Positions 44,066 to 52,421 of a DNA stretch of 52,772 bases are shown one piece after another. The stretch's first letter is position 1. Every line of letters starts with the position of its first letter. Where the stretch lies: contig SUUQ01000008.1 in NCBI GenBank assembly GCA_015062445.1, positions 1 through 52,772 on the forward strand, given 5' to 3'. The notes beneath the pieces were generated by a model that saw only the letters and a program-made list of their open reading frames with translations, was not told where the DNA came from and searched no databases. The stretch comes from Alphaproteobacteria bacterium (GTDB lineage Bacteria; Pseudomonadota; Alphaproteobacteria; Rs-D84). Position numbers and translations under genes: made by a program.

Positions 44066-44797
44066 ATGAAAAAAACACTTGTTTGGTTTGGGTCTGTTAT
44101 CGGGGCTGGTGCCGTTTTGGCATTGTTGTTCGGGGCAATTGAAAAACGCAGTGAACCACGTATAATCAGCGTCACTGGGGAATGTCTGACAACAGCACCA
44201 AAGGATAAAACCGCAATCACACTGCGGGTGTCAGTGCTGGCACCAACGGCGGTCGAATCTGTAAAGTCTGCAACTGAACAAATTGCACAGATTACAGATT
44301 TCTTGAAAAGTCAACCCGTGGAAATGCAGACTACACAATTTAACTCGTACGAAAAGACCGAATGGAATCGGGATGAACAAAAATCGGTCGTGCTGGGCAT
44401 TGAAACAACAATCGCAGTCGAAGTGTCTGCAAACAGTATCGAACAAATAGAAAAAATACTGGGGCAATTCGCAGGTATGAAAAATGTGTTCTCGGACAAT
44501 TTACGTATGTATTCCAGTCCAGAAGTCGTTCAACCAATTATGGAAAAGTGCCTGGGGGTGGCAGTTGAAAACGCACGTGTGCGGGCAAACGCACTGGCCG
44601 CAGGGGATAACAAACAGGCGGGCAAAATGATTTCTGTGGCATACGGAACAAATACATCCGATGCAGTAATGCCGATATCCAATCTGATGCGGGGAAAGGT
44701 AATGATGGCAACAGCCAATGATTCTGCCGCAGGGACAATCGTTGCAAAAGATACAGAAATAACTGTGTCTGTACATGCAGTGTTCGAAATAAAATAA
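44066..44797 (+). CDS. SIMPL (DUF541) domain protein, copy 2
   Basis: 243 residues, strong ribosome site (AAAGGAGAGAGC). An N-terminal membrane or signal segment (about 5-25) precedes a SIMPL domain starting PRIISVTGECLTTAPKDKTAITLRVSV and ending DTEITVSVHAVFEIK. Envelope-located, function unknown. Only distantly similar to the copy at 33860. Probably co-transcribed with trpS and followed after 10 bases by xerC. Confidence 0.85.
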   Translation: MKKTLVWFGSVIGAGAVLALLFGAIEKRSEPRIISVTGECLTTAPKDKTAITLRVSVLAPTAVESVKSATEQIAQITDFLKSQPVEMQTTQFNSYEKTEWNRDEQKSVVLGIETTIAVEVSANSIEQIEKILGQFAGMKNVFSDNLRMYSSPEVVQPIMEKCLGVAVENARVRANALAAGDNKQAGKMISVAYGTNTSDAVMPISNLMRGKVMMATANDSAAGTIVAKDTEITVSVHAVFEIK

Positions 44798-44807
44798 ATG
44801 GATAGTT

Positions 44808-45722
44808 ATGAATGATGTCATCGCCGAATTTATCAAATACTTGGGCGGGGTAAAAAAATACTCGGCCCATACGGTGGTGGCATATGAAACAGATATTCAT
44901 GATTTTATTACCTTCTTGGAAAACTTTAATGGCAGTGCCCCCCTGCCCCGCGACTTGGAAAATGTCGACACAATCGCATTTCGATCATTCTTGGCAGACC
45001 GACAAAGACGGGGATTAACATACAAATCAACTGCACGAACACTGTCTGCAGTGCGGGGCTTTTACAGATTTCTGGGACAATGCCATGGCATAAAAAACGA
45101 TGCGATTGGATTGATTTCTGCACCACGGGTGCCACGAAAATTGTCCAAGGCAATCGATCCGATTGATGTTGAAAAAATGCACGATGCAACCCGGTTAATT
45201 GACCATGCAGAACCGTGGATTGCCGCACGAAACTGGGCATTGGTGGTGGTACTGTTTGGGTGTGGATTGCGAATATCCGAAGCGCTGAACATAAAAAATC
45301 GTGATGTAATGGGGCACCCACAGGTTTTGCGTATCGTTGGCAAGGGAAATAAAGAACGACTGATTCCAGTTTTAGCGGCAGTATGGGATGCAGTTGATAA
45401 ATATATTCAGGTGCGACCATTCGGAAATGAACCAGACGACAACCTGTTTCGCAGTGTGCGGGGATTGCCAATGACTGCACGGATGGCAGAAAAAGTTATT
45501 GAAAATTTGCGGCATTATCTGCAACTGCCAGACTATGTGACACCGCACGCATTGCGACACACATTTGCAACAGCACTGTTGGCAGGCGGGGCCGATTTGC
45601 GCAGTTTACAAGAGTTATTGGGGCATTCTTCGTTGGCAACAACACAGTTGTATACAAAAATTAACATGGCGGAAATCTCGAACATCTATGCCACGGCGCA
45701 TCCACGCGCAAAAGATAAATAA
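44808..45722 (+). CDS. xerC: Tyrosine recombinase XerC/XerD
   Basis: 304 residues. SAM-like N-terminal domain (residues 1-90) and a catalytic domain with Arg in GCGLRISEAL (about 145), Lys in IVGKGNKERL, HALRHTFATAL (His and Arg), LGHSSLATTQLYT (His and the Tyr nucleophile). Size and motifs fit the chromosomal dimer-resolution recombinases acting at dif. C versus D cannot be decided with certainty here; the short terminal part favours XerC. Last gene of the trpS-SIMPL-xerC run. Confidence 0.9.
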   Translation: MNDVIAEFIKYLGGVKKYSAHTVVAYETDIHDFITFLENFNGSAPLPRDLENVDTIAFRSFLADRQRRGLTYKSTARTLSAVRGFYRFLGQCHGIKNDAIGLISAPRVPRKLSKAIDPIDVEKMHDATRLIDHAEPWIAARNWALVVVLFGCGLRISEALNIKNRDVMGHPQVLRIVGKGNKERLIPVLAAVWDAVDKYIQVRPFGNEPDDNLFRSVRGLPMTARMAEKVIENLRHYLQLPDYVTPHALRHTFATALLAGGADLRSLQELLGHSSLATTQLYTKINMAEISNIYATAHPRAKDK

Positions 45723-45806
45723 CCATATCGGGGGAAAACGCAATATAACTGTGTGGTGCACGACATGTCACAACCATTGGGTGGGCAAAATTTTTGTATT
45801 TCCTGC

Positions 45807-45836
45807 TTGCATAACTGGTGGTAAATTTTCTATCCT
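45807..45836 (+). promoter_or_regulatory. Possible promoter of the giant Cys-rich gene
   Basis: TTGCAT (45807-45812), 18 bases, TATCCT (45831-45836), 23 bases before the start codon at 45859. The ribosome site is GAGAGGAAG. Confidence 0.4.
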
Positions 45837-45858
45837 GTGTGGCATAAGAGAGGAAGTG

Positions 45859-48800
45859 ATGAATATATTTCGCAAAATAATGCGGTTTTTTGCGATTTTT
45901 GTTCTTGTATGTAGTATATCACCGGCATCCGCATTTGTTGGCACATCCTGTACAAGCGACACCCAATGTGCAGCTGATGAGGTTTGTGATTTAAACCTTA
46001 TGACGTGCCAGAAAAACATAACATCATCGGAATGTATTGGATGTACGTCCGATCTTGATTGCATAGGTGGCAAGGTATGTAATAGCATGGGATGTTGCGT
46101 AACATCATCAGATTTAGACGATCCGCAATGTCTGTCATGCCTGGAGGATAATTATTGCCCAGATGGTTACATATGTAATTCAAGTACGGGATGTTGCGAA
46201 GAGGGGCTGGTGGAATTATGTAATTGTGCATCGGTTGGATACGATGGTGTTTGTTTTGGCAAGGATTACAGTACATGTTATAATTCGTGTACCCGTGCAT
46301 GTACGCAAAGCGGGTGCCCCAATGGATACAGTTGCACATATAATTCATCATCTACATCTGGGACACAATATTATGGCGGGTCGTGCGATGCCGCCGCCAG
46401 TACATGTACAATCGCATCACAGACATGTACAACACATTGTAATACCAAATCAAACACAGCTGTTCAAAATTCATCAACAGAAACAGAAAGTGGTCTGTCC
46501 TGCAGCCAGGGATGCAGTACATCGTGCAGCACATCATGCAGCGAAACATGTAGCACATCGTGTTCGCAAACATGCAGTTCTTCATGTTCTTATGCCTGTA
46601 ACGTAAATGAAACGTGCCCAACAGGATATAACTGTACGTGGGATACCACAAAAACATACCCGGGCACAATGTATGGAATACAGTACGGTACACAATACGG
46701 AACCAAATACGGCACAAAAACTGGCACAAAATATGGTACCCAGTATGGCACATATTCCCGCAGTCGCACAAAGTATACAGTCTGTAATGGGGTGTATACC
46801 GATGGATGCTATTCTGCGGACAGTACATCTTGTTCAGGATGTTCCAGAACAACAACAACGTACAGCGATTGGTCAAATGGCGCATGCGGCAGTTATGGTG
46901 CGTGTACAGATTTTGGCGCATGTGGTAGTTATGGTGCATGTGGCAATTTTGGTGCATGCGGCAGTTATGGTTCTTGTACAAACTTTGGTTCCTGTGGTAG
47001 TTATGGTTCATGCCAATACAGCGGCACAGCAACCTGTCCAATCAAGACACAAACATGTAAAGAAGCATGTACATCGGTCGCAAATCGCGAAACACGCAGC
47101 GGGACAGAATCGTGTACCCGTTCGTGCAGCATTTCAAATGGCACATGTTCATACAGCGGTTCAACCCGTACATATACCGATACATGTGCCAGCAATTATA
47201 CCACTGGTGGTTGTAAATCGGCGGGTGCGTCATGTTCGGGATGTAATTCATGGTCACGCACCAGTACTGGCACCTGTTCTGGTGGAACAATCAGCATCAC
47301 ATGCAGTACAGGTTTTCATCTGGACACAAATTCGTGCGTTATTAATACATATACTGTTGCGTATAACGCAAATGGCGGTTCAGGAACGACCGCTGGAACT
47401 GCACATGAATACAATAAAAAATCAAACCTGCGGGCAAATGGATTTACGCGTACAGACCATGCATTCGTTGGCTGGGCAACATCGTCAACGGGAAATGCAG
47501 TGTATTCTGACCAAGCAGAAATACTGAATTTAACTGCCACACATGGCGCAACTGTTACGCTGTACGCAGTATGGCAAAAATGTACTGCATGTGCCGCAGG
47601 TACAGGGGCAACATGTGTACTGGGGGTGAAAAATGGCGAATGTTCGTATACAACATCGTGCCTGCCAGGATATAATACCATTACAAATAACGGAAAACCA
47701 AATCCGTCTTGTAAAGCGAATACATACACTGTGGCATACAACAGCAATAAACCCAGCAACGCATCTGGCACAATCAGTGGCAGTACCGCAGACAGTAATC
47801 ATACTTACGATGTGGCAAAAAAACTGACAAAAAATGGATACGGATTGACCGGGTGGACGTTCGCAGGTTGGAATTTGCAACCAAATGGAACAGGAACATC
47901 ATACAGCAATGAACAAAGTGTATCTAACCTGACAACAACAGACGGCGGAACTGTCACACTGTATTCAATGTGGACCGCAAATAAATTTACAGTGACGTTT
48001 AATGCCAATGGCGCAACCAGTGGCGCTGCAAATCCAGCCACTGTACAATGTACCTATGATTCTGCATGCGCGGCAGCTGACCAGGGGACAATGCTGAAAA
48101 CCAACAGCGTGCTTACAGGATGGAATACAAATACTGGGGGAACAGGTACAAATTATGCCGCAGGGGCCAGTATCAAAAATATCAGCACGGCAGCAAATGT
48201 GACACTGTATGCAAAATGGAGTGCATGCACCGCATGCGCACCAGGAACAGGGGCGACATGTTCGTTAAGTGTGTCCAATAATAAATGTACGTATGCAACA
48301 TCCTGTAAAACCGGGTACAATACAATTGTAAACAATGGTAAATATAACCCATCGTGCAGCGCAAACAACTATACTGTGGCATATAATGCAAATGGCGGGG
48401 TCGGCAAAACTGCATCCAGCAGCCATGCGTATAATGCTGCAAAAGCACTGACTGCAAATGGTTTTTCACGCACAGGATACACCTTTACAGGGTGGGCGAC
48501 ATCGGCAACAGGTAATGCAGTGTACTCTGACACGGAAAATGTCACTAATCTGACCACGACAAATGGGGGGACATTTACACTGTATGCGGTTTGGTCTGTT
48601 AATTCGTATTCGTGTTCGGCGGGCTCATATCTGGATGGTGTAAACTGTGTGGAATGCGAAACAGGTCACTGGTGCCCAGGTGGTACATGGGTATATAATG
48701 CCGATATCCAAGGACGAAATTCGTGCCCAGCAAACTCGACCAGTGCGGCTGGGTCTGATGCACGGGCGGATTGTTCGTGCAATGCAGGATATGGCGGTGA

Positions 48801-48933
48801 TGCCGCAACAGGTGAATGCTTGATATGCGTGCCAGGAACGTACAAGACAGATGTTGCCAACACGGCATGTTCAATATGTACAGATGACCATTACTGTACA
48901 GGTGGAACAAATGGGAACTATATACAATGCTAA
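45859..48933 (+). CDS. Giant Cys-rich secreted repeat protein, 5' part, interrupted by transposon
   Basis: 1024 codons are left; the last seven (GNYIQC and stop) come from the transposon end. A signal peptide (MNIFRKIMRFFAIFVLVCSISPASA) is followed by several Cys-rich modules: C-x-S-D-x-x-C-type knots (residues 30-130), a 4-residue Cys-Ser repeat (46501-46599), YGT repeats (46672-46752), 6-residue GACGSY-type repeats (46879-47013), then four Listeria/Bacteroides-type repeats starting near 47349, 47725, 47987 and 48370 (AYNANGG...FTGWAT...LYAVW), and the first 198-bp tandem unit. Probably a surface or secreted protein. The gene continues at 52454. Confidence 0.85.
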   Translation: MNIFRKIMRFFAIFVLVCSISPASAFVGTSCTSDTQCAADEVCDLNLMTCQKNITSSECIGCTSDLDCIGGKVCNSMGCCVTSSDLDDPQCLSCLEDNYCPDGYICNSSTGCCEEGLVELCNCASVGYDGVCFGKDYSTCYNSCTRACTQSGCPNGYSCTYNSSSTSGTQYYGGSCDAAASTCTIASQTCTTHCNTKSNTAVQNSSTETESGLSCSQGCSTSCSTSCSETCSTSCSQTCSSSCSYACNVNETCPTGYNCTWDTTKTYPGTMYGIQYGTQYGTKYGTKTGTKYGTQYGTYSRSRTKYTVCNGVYTDGCYSADSTSCSGCSRTTTTYSDWSNGACGSYGACTDFGACGSYGACGNFGACGSYGSCTNFGSCGSYGSCQYSGTATCPIKTQTCKEACTSVANRETRSGTESCTRSCSISNGTCSYSGSTRTYTDTCASNYTTGGCKSAGASCSGCNSWSRTSTGTCSGGTISITCSTGFHLDTNSCVINTYTVAYNANGGSGTTAGTAHEYNKKSNLRANGFTRTDHAFVGWATSSTGNAVYSDQAEILNLTATHGATVTLYAVWQKCTACAAGTGATCVLGVKNGECSYTTSCLPGYNTITNNGKPNPSCKANTYTVAYNSNKPSNASGTISGSTADSNHTYDVAKKLTKNGYGLTGWTFAGWNLQPNGTGTSYSNEQSVSNLTTTDGGTVTLYSMWTANKFTVTFNANGATSGAANPATVQCTYDSACAAADQGTMLKTNSVLTGWNTNTGGTGTNYAAGASIKNISTAANVTLYAKWSACTACAPGTGATCSLSVSNNKCTYATSCKTGYNTIVNNGKYNPSCSANNYTVAYNANGGVGKTASSSHAYNAAKALTANGFSRTGYTFTGWATSATGNAVYSDTENVTNLTTTNGGTFTLYAVWSVNSYSCSAGSYLDGVNCVECETGHWCPGGTWVYNADIQGRNSCPANSTSAAGSDARADCSCNAGYGGDAATGECLICVPGTYKTDVANTACSICTDDHYCTGGTNGNYIQC
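46501..47013. repeat. Three in-frame coding microrepeat arrays
   Basis: 46501-46599: 12-bp units encoding Cys-Ser-x-Ser/Thr. 46672-46752: 12-bp units encoding Tyr-Gly-Thr-x. 46879-47013: 18-bp units encoding Gly-Ala-Cys-Gly-Ser-Tyr and variants with Thr-Asp-Phe or Asn-Phe. All stay in frame, so length variation would not break the protein. Confidence 0.85.
48905..48912. repeat. Target-site duplication, left copy
   Basis: GAACAAAT directly before the left terminal inverted repeat; identical to 52446-52453. Eight bases is the size expected for the IS1595 family. Confidence 0.95.
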
Positions 48934-48936
48934 CCA
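48913..48936 (+). repeat. Left terminal inverted repeat
   Basis: 24 bp, perfect complement of 52422-52445. It contains a TGC-TAA that ends the interrupted host ORF. Confidence 0.95.
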
Positions 48937-49183
48937 GAAAGAATCAAACAAATAGTTTAGATGAATTTATGCGGATGGCGGATGACATGTGCCCAATAAA
49001 TCCAATTATAAAATATAAAAATATACTGATTAACAAATTGAAAAAAATTATCAGCATATTCTTTTTTTCGTTATATTATTGGATTTGCTTGTCAAAAAAA
49101 GACCGTCTAACACTCAAAAAAGGCGACGGAATACGTATCGTATCACCTGTTTATTTTGTAAAACAAACAGTTGTCCAAGATGT

Positions 49184-49417
49184 TTATTTAGAAACACGAG
49201 AGCCATAAATTCGTCCCAATTTTTGAACCTCTTCATCATCTGTTTTTGCACACAACCCCATCCAGTCCATAACTTTTACGCGAAAAATTTTTAGTTTTCG
49301 TCCGTCGGTTATATGAACAATAATAGTTCCGTGTTTATCATCGTCATAATTGCTTATGTATTCCGCATAGGTAAATGAGCGGGACTTTATAAATTTGATT
49401 GTTCTAAAAGCGACCAT
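49184..49417 (-). CDS. Small hypothetical cargo protein
   Basis: 77 residues from ATG 49417, chosen because GGAAG lies 4-8 bases upstream (AAAGGAAGCACA); the longer frame to 49477 lacks a ribosome site. Sequence MVAFRTIKFIKSRSFTYAEYISNY... with a beta-rich centre (GTIIVHITDGRKLKIFRVKVMDW). Basic, soluble, no family recognised. Opposite in orientation to the other cargo genes. Confidence 0.5.
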   Translation of the reverse strand: MVAFRTIKFIKSRSFTYAEYISNYDDDKHGTIIVHITDGRKLKIFRVKVMDWMGLCAKTDDEEVQKLGRIYGSRVSK

Positions 49418-49521
49418 TGTGCTTCCTTTGTTTATTACATTACAAATACCCCCATCAAAAATGATTTGACAGGGCAACCAACGCAGAGTAATATGGCCGA
49501 CGTGGGTGGCGCACTATACAA

Positions 49522-49546
49522 TGCGTTTCAGGCGTGATTTTTCACG
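49522..49546 (+). terminator. Intrinsic terminator-like hairpin upstream of the transposase
   Basis: AGGCGTGA and TCACGCCT around a T-rich loop, followed by TTTTTTG. It could insulate the transposase from transcription entering from the host gene. The rest of 49418-49626 shows nothing else identifiable. Confidence 0.7.
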
Positions 49547-49626
49547 CCTTTTTTGTTTATAGGCGATTTATATTTTGAAAACAACCGATTCCTTGCGGGA
49601 ATTGTTAAATAATTTAATAAAAATAC

Positions 49627-49654
49627 TTGACTAACCACAAATGTTTACTATAAT
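49627..49654 (+). promoter_or_regulatory. Transposase promoter
   Basis: TTGACT (49627-49632), 16 bases, TATAAT (49649-49654). A leader of about 20 bases reaches the ribosome site AAAGGA and the TTG start at 49681. Confidence 0.65.
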
Positions 49655-49680
49655 TCATACAAATAACAAAGGAATAATAG

Positions 49681-50607
49681 TTGTCTGATAATTTTAGTTT
49701 GATTAAATTTTTCAAAGAATACCCAGACGAAGAATCCGCGGTACGGTACTTTGAACGCATGCGTTGGGGGGACGAGGTTGTTTGTCCATTTTGCGGCAAA
49801 ACCCACATTTCAGAAATGAAAAATCACACCCCCATGAAATACCGCTGTCGGGATTGTCGCAAGTTTTTCAGCGTTCGCACCGGCACAGTATTAACCGAAT
49901 CCAAATTGCCATTACAGAAATGGTTGCTGGCAATTTACATCCTGACAAACACAACCAAGGGCGTAAGTTCAATCCAGTTGGCAAAATATCTGGACACAAC
50001 ACAAAAGACCGCGTGGTTTTTGGGGCATCGCATCCGCGAAACATGGTCGCAGGGTTCGCATAAATTGTATGGCGTGGTTGAGGTAGACGAAACCTATATC
50101 GGGGGCAAGGAAACCAATAAACACAATTCCAAGAAAAGAAAAGCGGGCCGCGGTGCGGTTGGTAAAACACCCGTTGTTGGCGCAGTATCACGCGACGGTG
50201 GGGTCAAGGCATTTGTGGTACAGGAAACAAACGCCCGAACACTGGAAACCGTTATTGCTGACAACGTTGATCCAACCGCCACACTGTACACAGACCAACA
50301 TGGTGGCTATCAGAAAATGGGACGCATGTATGACCACCATATTGTCAATCATTCGGTGCGAGAATTTGTAAAAGGCGCGGTTTATACCAACGGCATTGAA
50401 TCATTTTGGGCGATTTTGAAACGCGGCTATTATGGTATTTATCATTCATGGTCGGTTAAACACCTGCAAAGATACGTCAATGAGTTCGCAATTCGTGCGA
50501 ATATGAAAAACGTTTCACAAACGCAAAAAATCATGATAACATTTGCACGTGGATTAAATACCCGCCTGTCGTACAAGGAGTTAATCAATGCCAAGAAAAA
50601 TGACTAG
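49681..50607 (+). CDS. IS1595-family (ISXO2-like) transposase
   Basis: 308 residues from a TTG start with AAAGGAATAATAG upstream; the rare start may limit expression. An N-terminal zinc ribbon (CPFCGKTHISEMKN...CRDC, about residues 38-62) binds the ends. The DDE/N catalytic core has VEVDETYIGGK (Asp about 135), TLYTDQHGGY (Asp about 203) and YTNGIESFWAILKRGYYGIYH, matching the third acidic/Asn position of this family. No frameshift; complete. Its 3' end overlaps the next small ORF. Confidence 0.95.
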   Translation: MSDNFSLIKFFKEYPDEESAVRYFERMRWGDEVVCPFCGKTHISEMKNHTPMKYRCRDCRKFFSVRTGTVLTESKLPLQKWLLAIYILTNTTKGVSSIQLAKYLDTTQKTAWFLGHRIRETWSQGSHKLYGVVEVDETYIGGKETNKHNSKKRKAGRGAVGKTPVVGAVSRDGGVKAFVVQETNARTLETVIADNVDPTATLYTDQHGGYQKMGRMYDHHIVNHSVREFVKGAVYTNGIESFWAILKRGYYGIYHSWSVKHLQRYVNEFAIRANMKNVSQTQKIMITFARGLNTRLSYKELINAKKND

Positions 50608-50710
50608 GATTATTCAACCTATATCCGCATCCATGGCGGACGTGGCCCGAATGTTGGTGCAACCACAACAGCAACAAAAACAATGTACAAAAAACAAAAA
50701 AACCGCCTGA
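50588..50710 (+). CDS. 40-codon ORF overlapping the transposase stop
   Basis: Begins ATG 50588 inside the transposase gene (20-base overlap, different frame), behind a consensus ribosome site AAGGAGTTAATCA. Sequence MPRKMTRIIQPISASMADVARM..., ending in a Gln/Lys-rich tail. Its stop lies inside a terminator stem. Overlap and good ribosome site suggest coupled translation; it might modulate transposition. No relatives recognised. Confidence 0.45.
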   Translation: MPRKMTRIIQPISASMADVARMLVQPQQQQKQCTKNKKTA

Positions 50711-50727
50711 TATTTGGGCGGTTTTTA
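50699..50727 (+). terminator. Intrinsic terminator of the transposase operon
   Basis: CCGCC (50703-50707) with GGCGG (50717-50721 region), preceded by A-rich and followed by T-rich sequence. Confidence 0.85.
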
Positions 50728-50772
50728 TATTTTTGTATTGATTTTTTTGTCCAAATTGTCTATACATGCAAA

Positions 50773-50872
50773 CAGGGTCGGATAGTCCGACCCTGCAATG
50801 TACAATATAACTAATAAAGCGTTAGTTATTGTACATTGCCCCGTTTAACTTGTCAAGCGTTTTCCGCTTGAC
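50773..50872. repeat. Three consecutive hairpins in the transposon cargo region
   Basis: Hairpin A: CAGGGTCGGA/TCCGACCCTG, 10-bp perfect, 3-base loop (50773-50795). Hairpin B: 18 paired bases (GCAATGTACAATA..., 50795-50839) with a 2-base bulge and 7-base loop. Hairpin C: GTCAAGCG/CGCTTGAC (50852-50872), flanked by CCCCG and CGGGG that can extend it, then a T-run to 50886 giving a terminator form. Together they precede the micro-ORF at 50916. Confidence 0.85.
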
Positions 50873-50915
50873 GGGGGTGTTTTTTGCACCCTAAAAGAGA
50901 GTAAAGGAGGGTAAT

Positions 50916-50966
50916 ATGAGACGGATTAAAATTCGTATCCGTGGCAAAATCAAAGTATTAAGATAA
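50916..50966 (+). CDS. 16-residue basic micro-ORF
   Basis: MRRIKIRIRGKIKVLR, eight of sixteen residues Arg or Lys, alternating with Ile/Val/Leu. The ribosome site AAAGGAGGGTAAT is as strong as any in the window. It lies after a terminator-type hairpin and 17 bases before another (50984-51001). This arrangement resembles a leader peptide/attenuator, but the peptide itself could be a cationic effector or toxin. Too short for family assignment. Confidence 0.45.
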   Translation: MRRIKIRIRGKIKVLR

Positions 50967-50983
50967 TACGCCGCGAATACAGA

Positions 50984-51005
50984 CCGCCCCGATTGGGGCG
51001 GTTTT
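50984..51005 (+). terminator. Terminator between micro-ORF and methylase
   Basis: CCGCCCC (50984-50990) pairs with GGGGCGG (50995-51001) around GATT, followed by TTTTC. Confidence 0.8.
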
Positions 51006-51020
51006 CTGATTAAAAATAAA

Positions 51021-51049
51021 TTGGAAATGTGAATAAAATGATTTATAAT
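51021..51049 (+). promoter_or_regulatory. Promoter of the GIY-YIG-methylase gene
   Basis: TTGGAA (51021-51026), exactly 17 bases, TATAAT (51044-51049). Transcription start near 51056; the leader is only about 23 bases, with AAAGG upstream of ATG 51079. Confidence 0.7.
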
Positions 51050-51078
51050 ATCCGCGTGTAAAAAACAAAGGCAAAACG

Positions 51079-52404
51079 ATGTCTGATTTGACAAATTCAG
51101 AATTTTGTACCCCCGCCGCCACGGGTACGCGGCGGCAGTACCTGTACATTGTACAATCATCGCTTGAACCCGCAAAATGCAAGATTGGCATAACCGATAA
51201 TCTGGACCGCCGATTGCGTGAATACAACGCCACAACTGGACAATCCAAAGACAACATTTATTCATATCTATTTACCTGCGAAGTTAAAAACATGCGGGAA
51301 ATAGAAAATGATATAAAGCATAATTTTCCCCACCTGCGTGAACAGGCAAGTCGTGAAATCTATTTTTACAATGCTGCACTGTTTGACATGTATATCAGTT
51401 TTATAAAGTCCCATCCGCATTTTCGGCGTGAAATCTTTATGAAACCTGACGAGAAAAAACAGGTGATCAAGATTGTAAAAAAGACCACGCCCACCCTGCG
51501 GGAACGCGGTCTGTCCCGTAAAGACGTTATGCAACGGGCGAAAAATATCAACAATGACGAATTTTACACCCGATATGCGGACGTGGAAAAAGAAATTGAA
51601 ATGTATCCGGTGGAAATCTGGCGGGACAAGTGCGTGTTCTGTAATTGCGATGATGCGGTTGGTGAAACCCGCACAGAAAAAGATTCATCGGCATTTGCCC
51701 TGTATTTTATCAAGAACTTTGTGCGCCTGGGGCTGCGTAAGTTGATATGCACACATTACAGCGGGCAAATGGACTTATTTCAGGCGGGGGCAAAGGGGTA
51801 TATATTCACCAAAGAGGGCGTGCGGGAAATGACCACCGCGCCCAAAGGGTACACCGGATGTTTTGAGGACCCGCTGTCGTTAAAGATTTTGAACGAGGAA
51901 GCGGATATAGTCTGCACCAACCCGCCGTTTTCACGTGCGCGGGATTATTGGCGTGTTGTGATAAACAGCGGTAAAAAGTTTTTGATTATTTCAAATGAAT
52001 CAAATTGTGTGAACACGGCATTTATACCGTATTTTATGAACGGCCAAGTATGGGCAGGCTACAATCGTGTTTATACATATTTGAATCCCAAACGTGAAAT
52101 CGTGCGTGCGGCGGGGCGTTGGTACACCAATTTGCCCGTTAAAGACCGTCCAACAAGCCGGAATTTGAAATTTGTGCCGTTGGATGAAATCCCAGAGCGG
52201 TTCAAGAAATATGACGATGCTGGGACATTGTGTACGGACAACTGTTATATCCCCGCGGATTATGATGGACCATTTGCGGTATCGGCAGCCCCGATATTAA
52301 ACGGAATATTGGAAAAGGGGTATAAGATAGTTCAGGACAAGAAATACGTGCCGTATTTTAACGGACGTGAAGCATTTGCCCGCATCCTTGTCCAGAAAGT
52401 GTAA
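51079..52404 (+). CDS. GIY-YIG nuclease fused to EcoRI-type adenine-N6 methylase
   Basis: 441 residues. Residues 19-115 form a T5orf172/GIY-YIG domain: QYLYIVQSS, then CKIGITDNLDRRLREYN with the catalytic-type Arg, and a downstream Glu/Tyr region (REQASREIYFYN). Residues about 150-440 match the M.EcoRI family: NNDEFYTRYADVEKEIEMYP, FIKNFVRLGLRKLICTHY and the catalytic ADIVCTNPPFSRARDYW (NPPF at 281-284). M.EcoRI itself is about 326 residues and has no such N-terminus. The fusion could be a one-protein restriction-modification or a methylase with a DNA-targeting module. It ends 18 bases before the right transposon end and has its own promoter. Confidence 0.85.
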   Translation: MSDLTNSEFCTPAATGTRRQYLYIVQSSLEPAKCKIGITDNLDRRLREYNATTGQSKDNIYSYLFTCEVKNMREIENDIKHNFPHLREQASREIYFYNAALFDMYISFIKSHPHFRREIFMKPDEKKQVIKIVKKTTPTLRERGLSRKDVMQRAKNINNDEFYTRYADVEKEIEMYPVEIWRDKCVFCNCDDAVGETRTEKDSSAFALYFIKNFVRLGLRKLICTHYSGQMDLFQAGAKGYIFTKEGVREMTTAPKGYTGCFEDPLSLKILNEEADIVCTNPPFSRARDYWRVVINSGKKFLIISNESNCVNTAFIPYFMNGQVWAGYNRVYTYLNPKREIVRAAGRWYTNLPVKDRPTSRNLKFVPLDEIPERFKKYDDAGTLCTDNCYIPADYDGPFAVSAAPILNGILEKGYKIVQDKKYVPYFNGREAFARILVQKV

Positions 52405-52421
52405 CCACGGGGACTATTCAA

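Noticed and set aside
48927-49208. 93-codon ORF starting inside the left transposon end
   Set aside because: The ATG lies in the inverted repeat, there is no ribosome site, and it overlaps the better-supported minus-strand gene. It has one hydrophobic stretch, so it cannot be excluded fully.
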